A stretch of 64,000 nt of DNA, taken from NCBI RefSeq assembly GCF_010671595.1, contig NZ_JAABOP010000004.1:186001-250000 (forward strand), written 5' to 3'. Position 1 is the stretch's first letter. Every line of letters starts with the position of its first letter. Below are positions 1 to 9,057 of this stretch, piece by piece. The stretch comes from Muriicola jejuensis (GTDB taxonomy: Bacteria; Bacteroidota; Bacteroidia; Flavobacteriales; Flavobacteriaceae). Under the pieces are notes generated by a model. It was not told the origin of the DNA and searched no databases. It worked only from the letters and a program-made list of their open reading frames with translations. Both the position numbers and the translations under genes were made by a program.

Positions 1-381
1 GGTTGCCCCTTTCTTCATTAGCGGCATCACGCTCTTTATGACATGGGTATGCTGTTTGTCAGGGGTTAGGTTGATGAGCAGGTCTGCTGTAGGCACCAGT
101 TCCTCATAGGTACCCACCTTAAACCCGTTTTCGGTGGCATTGATATAGGACGCCCGTTTTTCGGCTATCGCTGCCTCCCGAAGGGTGTAGGCAATATCCA
201 GGCCCGAATCCCTCATGTTCAGCCCCTGGTTGAGGCCCTGGGCGCCACAGCCGATGATCACGATCTTTTTTCCCTTAAGAGCGGAAACTCCATCGGCAAA
301 TTCGCTCGTGTCCATGAACCGGCATTTCCCCAGTTGTTTTAATTGATCCCGTAGTGAAAGAGTATTGAAATAATTTGTCAT
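1..381 (-). CDS. ilvC: Ketol-acid reductoisomerase, N-terminal part (cut by window edge)
   Basis: Reduces and isomerises 2-acetolactate or 2-aceto-2-hydroxybutyrate with NADPH and Mg2+, the second common step of valine and isoleucine synthesis. Only the first 127 codons are in the window; the frame is open to base 1. The start is the ATG at 381, giving [19 protein letters not shown]. The nucleotide-binding loop [10 protein letters not shown] lies at about residues 44-53, and NLTPDKQH follows near residue 110. The N-terminus matches the long, E. coli-like class II enzyme rather than the short class I enzyme, so I expect about 490 residues in total. It follows ilvN by 21 bases and is the last ilv gene of the operon visible here. 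Confidence 0.95.
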   Translation of the reverse strand, partial: MTNYFNTLSLRDQLKQLGKCRFMDTSEFADGVSALKGKKIVIIGCGAQGLNQGLNMRDSGLDIAYTLREAAIAEKRASYINATENGFKVGTYEELVPTADLLINLTPDKQHTHVIKSVMPLMKKGAT

Positions 382-402
382 GCGTAATCTGTTAGGTTCT
401 CG

Positions 403-933
403 TTATTCTTGATTTTCATATGCGTTCAACATAGCTGTGATCGGCATGGAAGCCTTGGTCACCGCTATCCTTCCGGATCTCACGAACTGAAGGATTCCAT
501 ATGGCTCCAGCTGGTCGTGCATTTCGTCTATCTCATGCCTCCTGCCAGTCTTGGCCAGGACAAAGAACTCCCTGGAGACCGTGACGATCTGGGAATTGCT
601 CTCCTTGATGATATTCTGGATCTGCCTTTCATCAAAAAGGAGATGAGAAGCGATCTTGAATAAAGCCGACTCCTGGTAGATGATCTCTTCATCCGTGTGG
701 TAAAAGGCTTTGATCACTTCGATCTGTTTCTCGATCTGAGCCACGATCTTCCGCGTCCAGTCTTCGGTGGTAAAAACGACAATGGTGAATTTAGAAACAT
801 GCTCAATCTCTGATTTAGAGACGTTTAATCCTTCTATATTAATATGTCGCTTTAAGAATATTCCCGAGATCCTGTTGAGCAGGCCCACATTGTTCTCAGA
901 ATACACGGATATGGTGAACCACTTTTTTTCCAT
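403..933 (-). CDS. ilvN: Acetolactate synthase small (regulatory) subunit
   Basis: Regulatory subunit of acetohydroxyacid synthase. It binds the catalytic subunit and normally confers feedback inhibition by valine. The protein is 176 residues, the usual size. An ACT domain occupies about residues 5-78, starting FTISVYSENNVGLLNRISG, with the GLL.RI..IF ligand-site pattern. The C-terminal half (about 90-165) matches the second domain of the family. The ATG at 933 lies 6 bases after the ilvB stop, so the two subunits should be made from one message in the usual order. Confidence 0.95.
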   Translation of the reverse strand: MEKKWFTISVYSENNVGLLNRISGIFLKRHINIEGLNVSKSEIEHVSKFTIVVFTTEDWTRKIVAQIEKQIEVIKAFYHTDEEIIYQESALFKIASHLLFDERQIQNIIKESNSQIVTVSREFFVLAKTGRRHEIDEMHDQLEPYGILQFVRSGRIAVTKASMPITAMLNAYENQE

Positions 934-939
934 GGCTTA

Positions 940-2673
940 TTACTTTAATCTGATATCTGATACGGAAGCTCCGGAGGGAATCATCGGAAATACATTGTCT
1001 TCCTTCTCCACCTTCACTTCAAGGAAATAGGGCTCTTTGGAGGCTATCATTTCCCTGACCGCCTTTTTCAGGTCCTTTCTTTCTGATACCCTGTTCGCCC
1101 GGAGATGGTAACCTTCGGCGATCTTAACAAAGTCGGGGTTGGTCATTACCGTGGAGGCATACCTGCTCTCAAAAAAGAGTTCCTGCCATTGCCTGACCAT
1201 TCCCAGGTGGTCATTGTTGAGTACTACGATCTTGATGGCTAGTTTATTCTGATAGATCGTGGCCAGCTCCTGGATGGTCATTTGGTACCCCCCGTCCCCT
1301 ATAATAGCAACGACCTCCCGCTCCATGGCACCCATCTTTGCGCCTATGGCTGCCGGCAGGGCAAAGCCCATCGTTCCGAGTCCGCCCGAGGTGATATTGC
1401 TTTTGGTCTGGTCAAATTTGGCGTACCTGCAGGCCACCATCTGGTGCTGCCCCACATCCGTGACTATCACTGCCTTGTTTTTGGTGGCCAGGTTGATCTC
1501 CTCTACTACTTCCCCCATGGTGAGACCCTCTTTTGTGGGATGCAGGTCCTTCTCGATTACTTCCCGGAATTCCTCCTCGTATTTCAATTTGAATTCATTC
1601 CTCCAAGCCTCATGACTGTTCTTTTTGATCCTGGGCAATAATCTGCTAAGGGTCTCCTTGGCGTCCCCGAGGAGGGCAATGTCTGCTTTGACATTCTTGT
1701 TGACCTCCGCCGGATCAATTTCCATATGTATGATCTTGGCCTGTTTGGCATAGGTATCCAGGCTACCGGTCACCCGGTCATCAAAGCGCATCCCTATGGC
1801 GATCAGTACGTCGCATTCATTGGTCAGCACGTTGGGACCGTAATTCCCGTGCATGCCCACCATGCCGACATTCAGAGGGTGGTCCGTATTCATGGCCGAA
1901 AGACCCAAAATGGTCCAGGCTGCGGGGATACCGGCCTTTTCCACCAATTGTTTTAATTCCTCTTCTGCTTTGCCCAGGATCACTCCCTGCCCGTAGACAA
2001 TATAAGGTTTCTTCGCCTGGTTTATCAGTGCCGCGGCGGCATCCAGGTCTTCCTCGCTTACCTTGGCAACGGGCTGATAACTGCGTACTCCTTTACAGGC
2101 TTCGTAGTGAAAATCGAGCTCGTCGAACTGGGCGTTCTTGGTGATGTCGATCAGGACAGGTCCCGGTCTGCCGGACCGGGCGATATAAAAGGCCTTGGCA
2201 ATAATATCTGGGATCTCCTCAGCCTTTGTTACCTGGTAGTTCCATTTGGTCACCGGGGTAGAGATACCGATGATATCCGTCTCCTGAAAGGCATCAGATC
2301 CCAACAGGTGCCTTGGAACCTGCCCGGTGATGCACACAATGGGCGTAGAGTCGATCTGGGCGTCCGCCAGACCGGTCACCAGGTTGGTCGCACCGGGTCC
2401 GGAGGTAGCTATGGCGACTCCTACCCTTCCACTGACCCGGGCGTAGCCCTGGGCAGCATGGGTAGCCCCCTGTTCATGCCTGGTGAGGATATGGGTAAGC
2501 CTGTCCTGGAATTTGTAAAGTTCGTCATAGACCGGCATGATAGCCCCACCCGGGTACCCGTATATCAGGTCCACCCCTTCTGCCAGAAGACAATGGATGA
2601 TGGCTTCTGCCCCACTGATCCTCAACTTCTCAGGGTTGTTTTTTGCGGTTTTTTTTGATGTAATCGTTTCCAT
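940..2673 (-). CDS. ilvB: Acetolactate synthase large (catalytic) subunit
   Basis: Thiamine diphosphate enzyme that condenses two pyruvates, or pyruvate and 2-ketobutyrate, to acetohydroxy acids. It has 577 residues. The N-terminal PYR domain carries the catalytic glutamate in TRHEQGATHAAQGYAR near residue 67. The central domain binds FAD, and the C-terminal PP domain has the diphosphate motif GDGGYQMTIQEL followed by NNDHLGMVRQW. The sequence is complete with no missing catalytic residue seen. It lies 37 bases after ilvD and 6 bases before ilvN. A biosynthetic role, rather than catabolic AlsS, is supported by the adjacent small subunit. Confidence 0.96.
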   Translation of the reverse strand: METITSKKTAKNNPEKLRISGAEAIIHCLLAEGVDLIYGYPGGAIMPVYDELYKFQDRLTHILTRHEQGATHAAQGYARVSGRVGVAIATSGPGATNLVTGLADAQIDSTPIVCITGQVPRHLLGSDAFQETDIIGISTPVTKWNYQVTKAEEIPDIIAKAFYIARSGRPGPVLIDITKNAQFDELDFHYEACKGVRSYQPVAKVSEEDLDAAAALINQAKKPYIVYGQGVILGKAEEELKQLVEKAGIPAAWTILGLSAMNTDHPLNVGMVGMHGNYGPNVLTNECDVLIAIGMRFDDRVTGSLDTYAKQAKIIHMEIDPAEVNKNVKADIALLGDAKETLSRLLPRIKKNSHEAWRNEFKLKYEEEFREVIEKDLHPTKEGLTMGEVVEEINLATKNKAVIVTDVGQHQMVACRYAKFDQTKSNITSGGLGTMGFALPAAIGAKMGAMEREVVAIIGDGGYQMTIQELATIYQNKLAIKIVVLNNDHLGMVRQWQELFFESRYASTVMTNPDFVKIAEGYHLRANRVSERKDLKKAVREMIASKEPYFLEVKVEKEDNVFPMIPSGASVSDIRLK

Positions 2674-2710
2674 ATTCTGTCTTTCGAACTGAAAATTCCT
2701 TAAGTTCTAT

Positions 2711-4405
2711 CTATTTGAATTGATCTGTGACGCAACCTTCGGATGCGGAGGATACCGTCTTGGCGTACTTGTAGAGGCTACCCCTCTGAACCTTTAATGC
2801 AGGTTGTTTCCAGGATGCCCTGCGCTTCTTTAGTTCGGCGTCGGAAAGTGCCACGCTGATGGTGTTCTTGTCGGCATCAATGGTGATGATGTCCCCATCC
2901 TGAATCAATGCGATCGGGCCCCCATCCTGGGCTTCCGGGGAGACGTGCCCGACTACGAATCCATGGGTTCCGCCTGAGAAACGCCCATCGGTGATCAGTG
3001 CCACGTCCTTGCCAAGTCCGGCCCCCATGATAGCCGCTGTAGGTTTAAGCATTTCAGGCATTCCAGGTCCGCCCTTAGGGCCTTCATATCTGATCACCAC
3101 CACATCCCCTTTCTTTACCAGGCCTTTACCGATGCCGTCATTGGCCTTGAATTCATCCTCGAATACCTTGGCAGGCCCACTAAAATGGTATCCCTCCTTC
3201 CCGGTGATCTTTGCCACGGCTCCTGCCGGGGCAAGGTTTCCATAAAGGATGCGCAAATGCCCGGTCTCTTTAATGGGCTGATCCATGGGGTGCACGACCT
3301 TCTGTCCCTCCTTCAGGCCCGGTACTTCGCTGAGATTTTCCGCTATAGTCTTTCCGGTTACGGTGAGGCAATCCCCGTGAAGCATACCGTTTTCCAGCAT
3401 GAATTTCATCACTGCCGGGATACCGCCCACCCTGTGGACATCTTCCATCAGGTATTTTCCACTGGGTTTCAGGTCTGCCAAAAATGGGGTAGTATCGCTG
3501 ATGCGTTGAAAATCGTCAAGGGTAAATTCGATTCCGGCCGACTTGGCGATCGCCAGAAAGTGTAACACAGCGTTGGTGGATCCGCCGAGAACCGTGATCA
3601 GTCTTACCGCGTTCTCCAGGGACTTTCTGCTGATGATGTCACTGGGTTTGATATCCTTTTCCAGGAGTAACCTCAGGGCCCTTCCTGCTTCCACACAATC
3701 TTTTTCTTTTTCGTTTCCAATGGCAGGATTGGAAGAATTGTACGGCATAGCCATCCCCAGTGCCTCTATAGCGGATGCCATGGTATTGGCCGTGTACATT
3801 CCTCCACAGGCTCCAGCACCCGGACAGGCATTCTGGATGACGCTCTTAAATTCGCCCTCCGTGATGGTTCCGGCTACCTTTTCACCCCAGGCCTCAAAAG
3901 CACTCACAATATCGAGCTTTCGGTTATTGAGACATCCGGAGGCGATCGTTCCGCCATAGACCAGAATAGATGGCCTGTTCAGCCGGATCATGGCCATAAG
4001 GGCCCCGGGCATATTCTTATCACAACCCACCACGGTTACGAGCCCGTCGTAATTCATGGCCTGCACCACCGTCTCCATAGAATCGGCGATGATATCCCTG
4101 GAAGGGAGGGAATAGCGCATGCCATAGGTGCCCATGGAAATCCCGTCACTTACGCCAATGGAATTAAAGACCAGGCCCACGAGGTCCTTTTCCTTCAATC
4201 CCTTTTTGACCAACTGTGCCAGGTCATTGAGGTGCATATTGCAAGGGTTACCTTCGTAACCCGTACTTCCAATGCCGATCAGAGGCTTCTCCAGATCAGC
4301 CTCCGTGAGGCCTATGGCATAAAGCATGGCCTGGGCACCCGGCTGGGTGGGGTCCTGGGTTACATTCCGGCTGTATTTGTTTAATGCGGTCGACTTCTTT
4401 TCCAA
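2711..4405 (-). CDS. ilvD: Dihydroxy-acid dehydratase
   Basis: Iron-sulfur enzyme that dehydrates 2,3-dihydroxy-3-methylvalerate and -isovalerate to the 2-keto acids, the step after IlvC. It has 564 residues. The three cluster cysteines are visible in [17 protein letters not shown] and [13 protein letters not shown]-terminal family motifs [11 protein letters not shown] and [12 protein letters not shown] are present, so this is IlvD rather than sugar-acid dehydratase Edd. It is the first gene of the ilvD-B-N-C order. A TATCTTTG box at 4438-4445 lies 32 bases before the ATG and is a reasonable promoter. I see no T-box or leader-peptide attenuator in the 198-base upstream region. Confidence 0.96.
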   Translation of the reverse strand: MEKKSTALNKYSRNVTQDPTQPGAQAMLYAIGLTEADLEKPLIGIGSTGYEGNPCNMHLNDLAQLVKKGLKEKDLVGLVFNSIGVSDGISMGTYGMRYSLPSRDIIADSMETVVQAMNYDGLVTVVGCDKNMPGALMAMIRLNRPSILVYGGTIASGCLNNRKLDIVSAFEAWGEKVAGTITEGEFKSVIQNACPGAGACGGMYTANTMASAIEALGMAMPYNSSNPAIGNEKEKDCVEAGRALRLLLEKDIKPSDIISRKSLENAVRLITVLGGSTNAVLHFLAIAKSAGIEFTLDDFQRISDTTPFLADLKPSGKYLMEDVHRVGGIPAVMKFMLENGMLHGDCLTVTGKTIAENLSEVPGLKEGQKVVHPMDQPIKETGHLRILYGNLAPAGAVAKITGKEGYHFSGPAKVFEDEFKANDGIGKGLVKKGDVVVIRYEGPKGGPGMPEMLKPTAAIMGAGLGKDVALITDGRFSGGTHGFVVGHVSPEAQDGGPIALIQDGDIITIDADKNTISVALSDAELKKRRASWKQPALKVQRGSLYKYAKTVSSASEGCVTDQFK

Positions 4406-4437
4406 ATCTGCAGAGTATTAGTAAAGTCTATACCTTT

Positions 4438-4445
4438 CAAAGATA
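4438..4445 (-). promoter_or_regulatory. Candidate -7 box of the ilv operon
   Basis: On the minus strand this reads TATCTTTG, an exact match to the Bacteroidota -7 consensus TAnnTTTG. It lies 32 bases upstream of the ilvD start. No TTG is found 17-23 bases further upstream, so the -33 element is weak or absent. Confidence 0.4.
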
Positions 4446-4520
4446 CTGGTTTATATACCCTTGAAGGGGGAGCCATCAATACAAGGACAAAGTCAATGGC
4501 AACAGTTTTATTGTAACTTA

Positions 4521-4551
4521 TTGTTTTACAATACATTAAATCTTATTTTTT
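4521..4551 (+). promoter_or_regulatory. Candidate promoter of the aldehyde dehydrogenase gene
   Basis: TTG at 4521-4523, a 20-base spacer, then TATTTTTT at 4544-4551 (7 of 8 to TAnnTTTG). Spacing and sequence fit the flavobacterial pattern. It points away from the ilvD promoter, so the two transcripts diverge from the same 198-base region. Confidence 0.5.
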
Positions 4552-4603
4552 TATCATATTCAACCCCCGGCAACTCAAAGACAAATCCTTGTAAAAGAGA
4601 GTA

Positions 4604-6013
4604 ATGTCCTCCGAAAAATCCTATTTTTGGGCCATGCGACACCACATTTCAAAGGATGTAGAATCCCAACGCCAGTTCTTCAACTCGGGGCGTACCCAAG
4701 ACCTGAAGTTCCGAAAAGGCCTTCTCAAGAAACTGAGAACGGAGATCATCCGACAGGAGAACGCCATCTGCGATGCCCTGTATGCCGACTTTAAAAAACC
4801 GCGGTTTGAAACACTGATCGCAGAGACCCAATTCGTTCTGGCTGAACTCAACACCTTTATCAGGTATCTGGAATTATGGGCCAGGCCGGAAAGGGTACCT
4901 GCATCCCTCCTCAATTTCCCATCCTCGGATTATATCTATAAAGAACCTTACGGAACCGTTCTTATCATCGCTCCCTGGAACTATCCCTTTCAATTGACCC
5001 TCCTGCCTCTGATCTCGGCCATCGCAGCAGGAAACACGGCAGTCCTGAAACCATCGGAATTAACACCCCACACCTCAAAGCTCATCAATGAACTGGTGGC
5101 CTCCGTATTCGATCCTGCACATGCAATGGTCTTCGAAGGAGATGCAGTGGTCTCAAAGGCCCTGCTGGAAGAAAAATGGGATTATATCTTTTTTACCGGA
5201 AGTACCCGAGTCGGGAAGATCGTTTACGAGAAGGCTGCTTCGAACCTCACCCCTGTTACCCTGGAGCTCGGTGGGAAAAGCCCCTGTATCGTGGATGATT
5301 CTGCGCCGGTCGCCCAGGCGGCAAGACGGATCGTATGGGGGAAGTTCCTAAATGCAGGACAAACCTGTATCGCTCCGGATTATATCCTGGTTCACGCCAG
5401 TGCCAAGGCCCGTCTGGTGGAGGAATTGCAAAAGAGCATCCGAAGTTTTTTTGGGGATGACCCTGAAAGATCCCCTGATCTCGCCCGAATCATTTCAGAT
5501 GGACATTTTCAAAGGCTGATAGGATTGCTGGAGGGACAGCAGCTATTATCGGGCGGTCAGCACACTGCCGGGGATCGATACATCGCCCCCACCCTGGTCG
5601 ATGAACCAGACAAAAACAGCAAGATCATGAAGGAAGAGATCTTTGGTCCCTTGCTCCCCATCATCTCCTTTGAGGAAGAGGACGAACTGGATGCCTGGAT
5701 ATCCTCCTACGGAAAACCCCTGGCGGCCTATGTGTTTTCGAAAAGGAGTAGCTTTCAGAAAAGGATTCTCCGTAAACATCGATTCGGCGGGGGTGTGATC
5801 AACGACACCCTTATACATATCAGCAACAAAAACCTACCCTTTGGGGGAGTTGGTCAAAGCGGACTGGGGGCCTATCACGGCAAACGCAGTTTCGACGCTT
5901 TTTCCCATAAAAAAGCGATCGTCAAACGGGGGACGTGGCTCGACCTGAAGTTCAGAAACCCTCCTTATACCCTGCCCATAGGCCTAATTAAAAAATTAAA
6001 ACACCTTCTCTGA
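4604..6013 (+). CDS. Aldehyde dehydrogenase (class 3-like)
   Basis: NAD(P)-dependent oxidation of an aldehyde to a carboxylate; the likely substrates are medium or long-chain aldehydes, by family only. It has 469 residues. Catalytic Glu221 lies in VTLELGGKSP and catalytic Cys255 in NAGQTCIAPDY. The cofactor motif FFTGSTRVGK is at about 196-205. The C-terminal NLPFGGVGQSGLGAYHGK and the hydrophobic, basic tail (RNPPYTLPIGLIKKLK) resemble membrane-associated class 3 enzymes. A second possible start is Met11 at 4634. The nitroreductase gene follows after 5 bases, so the two are probably co-transcribed. Confidence 0.92.
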   Translation: MSSEKSYFWAMRHHISKDVESQRQFFNSGRTQDLKFRKGLLKKLRTEIIRQENAICDALYADFKKPRFETLIAETQFVLAELNTFIRYLELWARPERVPASLLNFPSSDYIYKEPYGTVLIIAPWNYPFQLTLLPLISAIAAGNTAVLKPSELTPHTSKLINELVASVFDPAHAMVFEGDAVVSKALLEEKWDYIFFTGSTRVGKIVYEKAASNLTPVTLELGGKSPCIVDDSAPVAQAARRIVWGKFLNAGQTCIAPDYILVHASAKARLVEELQKSIRSFFGDDPERSPDLARIISDGHFQRLIGLLEGQQLLSGGQHTAGDRYIAPTLVDEPDKNSKIMKEEIFGPLLPIISFEEEDELDAWISSYGKPLAAYVFSKRSSFQKRILRKHRFGGGVINDTLIHISNKNLPFGGVGQSGLGAYHGKRSFDAFSHKKAIVKRGTWLDLKFRNPPYTLPIGLIKKLKHLL

Positions 6014-6018
6014 TCCCT

Positions 6019-6747
6019 ATGGAAAAAACGGTAACCAAGGCCATACAGTACAGAAGGTCCGTCAGGATCTTCGATCCGAAAAAAGAAATAGACCCGGAAA
6101 AGGTCAGGATGTGTATCCAAAACGCCGTTCTGGCGCCAACGAGCAGCAACCTGCAACTTTGGGAGTTTTACCATGTTACCCGTCCTGAGATCCTTGAAAA
6201 GCTGGTAAGGGCCTGCCTGGGACAGAACGCTGCCAAAACAGCCAAGCAGATTGTTGTGATCGTAGCCAGAAGGGATCTCTGGAAGAAAAGAGCCCGGGCC
6301 AACACGGAGTTCCTCAAGAAAAGCATGGGAGACAAAAAACCCTCCGAATACAGCAGGAGGGAAAAGTTCGCATTGGGATATTACTCCAAAGTGATCCCTG
6401 CCGTATATACTGAATTTTTGGGCATTGTGGGATGGATGCAATTCCTTTTGTTCAGTATCATCGGACTTTTCAGACCGGTTTACAGGCAGGTCCGCAGGTC
6501 TGACATGCGTATCGTGGCTCATAAAAGTGCCGGTCTGGCTGCCCAGAATTTCATGCTCTCCATGGCTTCAATAGGATATGACACCTGTCCGATGGAAGGG
6601 AGCGATACCGTGAGGATCAAGAAGATCCTGGGCCTGCCTTCCGGCGCCGAGATCAACATGACCATTGGTTGCGGCATAAGAGATGAGAAAGGGATTTACG
6701 GTCCGCGTTTCCGGGTTCCCTTTGAAGAGGTGTACAAAAAGGTCTAG
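6019..6747 (+). CDS. Nitroreductase-family protein
   Basis: FMN-dependent NAD(P)H oxidoreductase of the nitroreductase fold; substrate unknown. It has 242 residues. The N-terminal FMN phosphate-binding pattern AIQYRRSVRIFD is present, as is APTSSNLQLWEF. The C-terminal half has DTCPMEGSDTVRIKKILG, close to the family pattern for FMN contact. A hydrophobic insert near residues 137-150 (GWMQFLLFSIIGLFRP) is longer than in simple NfsB proteins and may make it membrane-associated. The stop codon overlaps the stop of the convergent pxpC gene in a shared CTAG. Confidence 0.85.
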   Translation: MEKTVTKAIQYRRSVRIFDPKKEIDPEKVRMCIQNAVLAPTSSNLQLWEFYHVTRPEILEKLVRACLGQNAAKTAKQIVVIVARRDLWKKRARANTEFLKKSMGDKKPSEYSRREKFALGYYSKVIPAVYTEFLGIVGWMQFLLFSIIGLFRPVYRQVRRSDMRIVAHKSAGLAAQNFMLSMASIGYDTCPMEGSDTVRIKKILGLPSGAEINMTIGCGIRDEKGIYGPRFRVPFEEVYKKV

Positions 6748-7586
6748 CTTTCTTTCTTGAAATACAGGGTATCCCCGAAGGTCTTCTGAGCGAGTTTGTT
6801 AACGGAATCCTCTGTTAACTGAAGGATCCTGGGGTATCCTCCGGTAGTCTGCCCATCTCGCATCAGGATAATAAGCTTACCCCCTGGAGTCATCTGCACG
6901 GTTCCCGGCATCGTGGCAGAGGTCAGCATGGGATGTTGATGGGATCCCAGGGTCTCCTGTAATTGATAGGCCATGCGGTTGTTCTCCATGGCGATGGTAA
7001 AAGACTGATTAAAAAGGAGTTCTTTTTGATTATCATCCAGGATATCGAACTCCGGACCCGGACCCGCACTCAATTTGAGCACTTTATGGATTTCCGAAGG
7101 GATCACATGGCTGATTTTCACTTCAAATTCGGTGACCTCTTTATAAGGCACTTCCATTCCCGCTACCAGATGGTCCTTCTCAGTGATAGGTTTGTAGAAA
7201 GATCTGCTCTTCAGGACCTCCGGTGTATCAAATCCTCCTTTAACGGCCACATATCCCCTGAGTCCGTCTATGTGTTTACCGAAAGCGAGGCGATCCCCGG
7301 ACCGTATCCTGTGAACGCTGTGATTGTCTATATCGACCTCATTCAGTTTGGGTGAAAGGTTGGCCCCTGCTATGGCGATCCAGGTGTCCTTCGTGAATTC
7401 GAGGACGGGTCCGGACATAGTGATCTCAAGAACAGCGGCCTCCTCAGGGTTTTCAAGCATCGCATTGGCCAGGCGAGAAGCAGGCTGGTCCATACTACCG
7501 GATACAGGTACTCCCAGATGGCGGTAACCGTATCTGCCGTTGTCCTGGATGGAGGTGAAGAATCCGCTTTTGACGACTTTTAGCAC
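6744..7586 (-). CDS. pxpC: 5-oxoprolinase subunit C (KipA / biotin-dependent carboxylase-like domain)
   Basis: Subunit of the ATP-dependent PxpABC 5-oxoprolinase, which opens 5-oxoproline to glutamate and so disposes of a spontaneous glutamine-derived damage product. It has 280 residues. Family motifs are DNGRYGYRHLGVPVSGSMD near the N-terminus and AVLEITMSGP. The start is GTG at 7586, 2 bases after the pxpB stop. No ATG fits the conserved N-terminus. It is the last gene of a four-gene coupled operon. In B. subtilis the homologue was named KipA, a kinase-inhibitor antagonist, but the complete pxpA-B-C set here favours the oxoprolinase role. Confidence 0.9.
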   Translation of the reverse strand: MLKVVKSGFFTSIQDNGRYGYRHLGVPVSGSMDQPASRLANAMLENPEEAAVLEITMSGPVLEFTKDTWIAIAGANLSPKLNEVDIDNHSVHRIRSGDRLAFGKHIDGLRGYVAVKGGFDTPEVLKSRSFYKPITEKDHLVAGMEVPYKEVTEFEVKISHVIPSEIHKVLKLSAGPGPEFDILDDNQKELLFNQSFTIAMENNRMAYQLQETLGSHQHPMLTSATMPGTVQMTPGGKLIILMRDGQTTGGYPRILQLTEDSVNKLAQKTFGDTLYFKKES

Positions 7587-7588
7587 AA

Positions 7589-8317
7589 TTAAGATTCTTT
7601 GGTTAAGAGGTCAATACCTACTTCCGCCTGTATGGTATGCAGGTCGAACTGGGCCCTGGTAATGGAGTAAAAACTGACCGTGTCCCCTACCCTTACAAAA
7701 CAGGGATTTTCCTTTTGAGCATCGAAGATCGGGACAGGGCAATTGCCGATTATGTTCCAGCCTCCGGGACAATCCTGTGGATAGATACCCGTCTGTTTTC
7801 TTGCCAGTCCAACGGAACCCTTCCGCACGTGCAATCTTGGAGAGGCTTTTCTGGGAGTTTCCAGATCTTTTGGGATCCCCCCTAAATAAAGGAATCCCGG
7901 TAAAAATCCGATCCCATATACCGTATACGTAACCGAGGTGTGGAGGGTGATGATCTGCTCGATGGTCTTGCCTATTTGCTGGCTGAGTTCCTCCAGGTCG
8001 ATCCCGAATTCCAGGTCATAGCAAACGGGTAATCTCCAATGCCGGGGTTCTTTTTTTACTCCTTCTTCCCGCTGGTCATATAATTCCCTTAGGCGGACAG
8101 ATATTTCCTCGAATTTAATCTCCTTCTTGTTATTGATAAGTGCCAGGGAATTGTAGGCAGCCACGATTTCCCATTCCTCTCCGCTGTATCCCTTAAGTTT
8201 CAAATAATCCTTAAAGGTGAGGATGTCATCCAGGATCTTCGGATCGATTTCAAAAGGCCATTCTACCAGTACGGCAGACTTTCCAAAAGGTTTTATATGG
8301 ATGGGGTATGAATTCAC
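7589..8317 (-). CDS. pxpB: 5-oxoprolinase subunit B (KipI-like)
   Basis: Partner of PxpC in 5-oxoprolinase. It has 242 residues. The conserved core GIGFLPGFLYLGGIP, then GSVGLARKQTGIYP and CPGGWNIIGNCP, is typical of the KipI/PxpB family. The GTG start at 8317 overlaps the pxpA stop by 4 bases (GTGA). The tight coupling to pxpA and pxpC indicates stoichiometric complex formation. Confidence 0.92.
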   Translation of the reverse strand: MNSYPIHIKPFGKSAVLVEWPFEIDPKILDDILTFKDYLKLKGYSGEEWEIVAAYNSLALINNKKEIKFEEISVRLRELYDQREEGVKKEPRHWRLPVCYDLEFGIDLEELSQQIGKTIEQIITLHTSVTYTVYGIGFLPGFLYLGGIPKDLETPRKASPRLHVRKGSVGLARKQTGIYPQDCPGGWNIIGNCPVPIFDAQKENPCFVRVGDTVSFYSITRAQFDLHTIQAEVGIDLLTKES

Positions 8318-9057
8318 TTCCTCAAATGAATATGGTGCTTAGGAAATTCGACCGAAAGATACGCTAATATTTCAAATGCCGTAGCAGTATCTCCATGAAT
8401 ACAATAGGTATGGGCCACGATCTTTTTAAGATTTCCACTGACCGTTTTTACTTCGGAATTCCTGATCATTCTGAGGAGGTGCTGCAGCACTTCATACGGC
8501 TGGGTGATCAGCGCTAGTGGGGATCTCCTCGATACCAGGGAAAGGTCGTCCTCGTAGTTCCTGTCCCCAAAGGCTTCATATACACATGTAAAACCCATAT
8601 CATTTGCCGCTTCTGCGATCGAGGATGCATAAGGGACATAAAGGGCTATGGCTGATCTGTAGTCCCTTATGGCTTCCAGGTACTGGTATGCTAATTGTCT
8701 ATCCCTGGCCAGGTCATTGTACAGGGCTCCGTGCGCTTTGATATGGGTCATGGGTGTATCCAGATCGGTGAGCTTCCTTTGTAGCAGATCTACCTGTGAG
8801 CGGATCGCTTCCCTGAAGGCTTTTGCTTCCATTTTTACACTTTGCCTGCCAAAGTTCTCCCTGTCAGGATAAGACGGGTGGGCACCCACACGGACACCGT
8901 GTTCTCTGGCAAGTGATATCACCTCCTGCATGGTGTCCTCATCGCCTGCGTGCCCCCCGCAGGCGAGGTTACAGGATGAGATAAATGGGAAGAGTTGGCC
9001 CTCGTTCCCGATCCCCTCCCCTACATCGCAGTTGATATCGACCTCCCACTGTTTCAT
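8314..9057 (-). CDS. pxpA: 5-oxoprolinase subunit A (LamB/YcsF family)
   Basis: LamB/YcsF-family subunit of 5-oxoprolinase. It has 247 residues. The N-terminal signature VDINCDVGEG and the motif CNLACGGHAGD near residue 31 are clear, followed by GVRVGAHPSYPD and HIKAHGALYND, the usual metal/substrate-site segments. The ATG overlaps the stop of the upstream transporter by 4 bases (ATGA), and its own stop overlaps pxpB. Confidence 0.94.
   Translation of the reverse strand: MKQWEVDINCDVGEGIGNEGQLFPFISSCNLACGGHAGDEDTMQEVISLAREHGVRVGAHPSYPDRENFGRQSVKMEAKAFREAIRSQVDLLQRKLTDLDTPMTHIKAHGALYNDLARDRQLAYQYLEAIRDYRSAIALYVPYASSIAEAANDMGFTCVYEAFGDRNYEDDLSLVSRRSPLALITQPYEVLQHLLRMIRNSEVKTVSGNLKKIVAHTYCIHGDTATAFEILAYLSVEFPKHHIHLRK

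Noticed and set aside
4406-4603. T-box or leader-peptide attenuator before ilvD
   Set aside because: No Ile/Val/Leu-rich short frame, no specifier-like structure and no terminator hairpin in this region; only promoter-like boxes.
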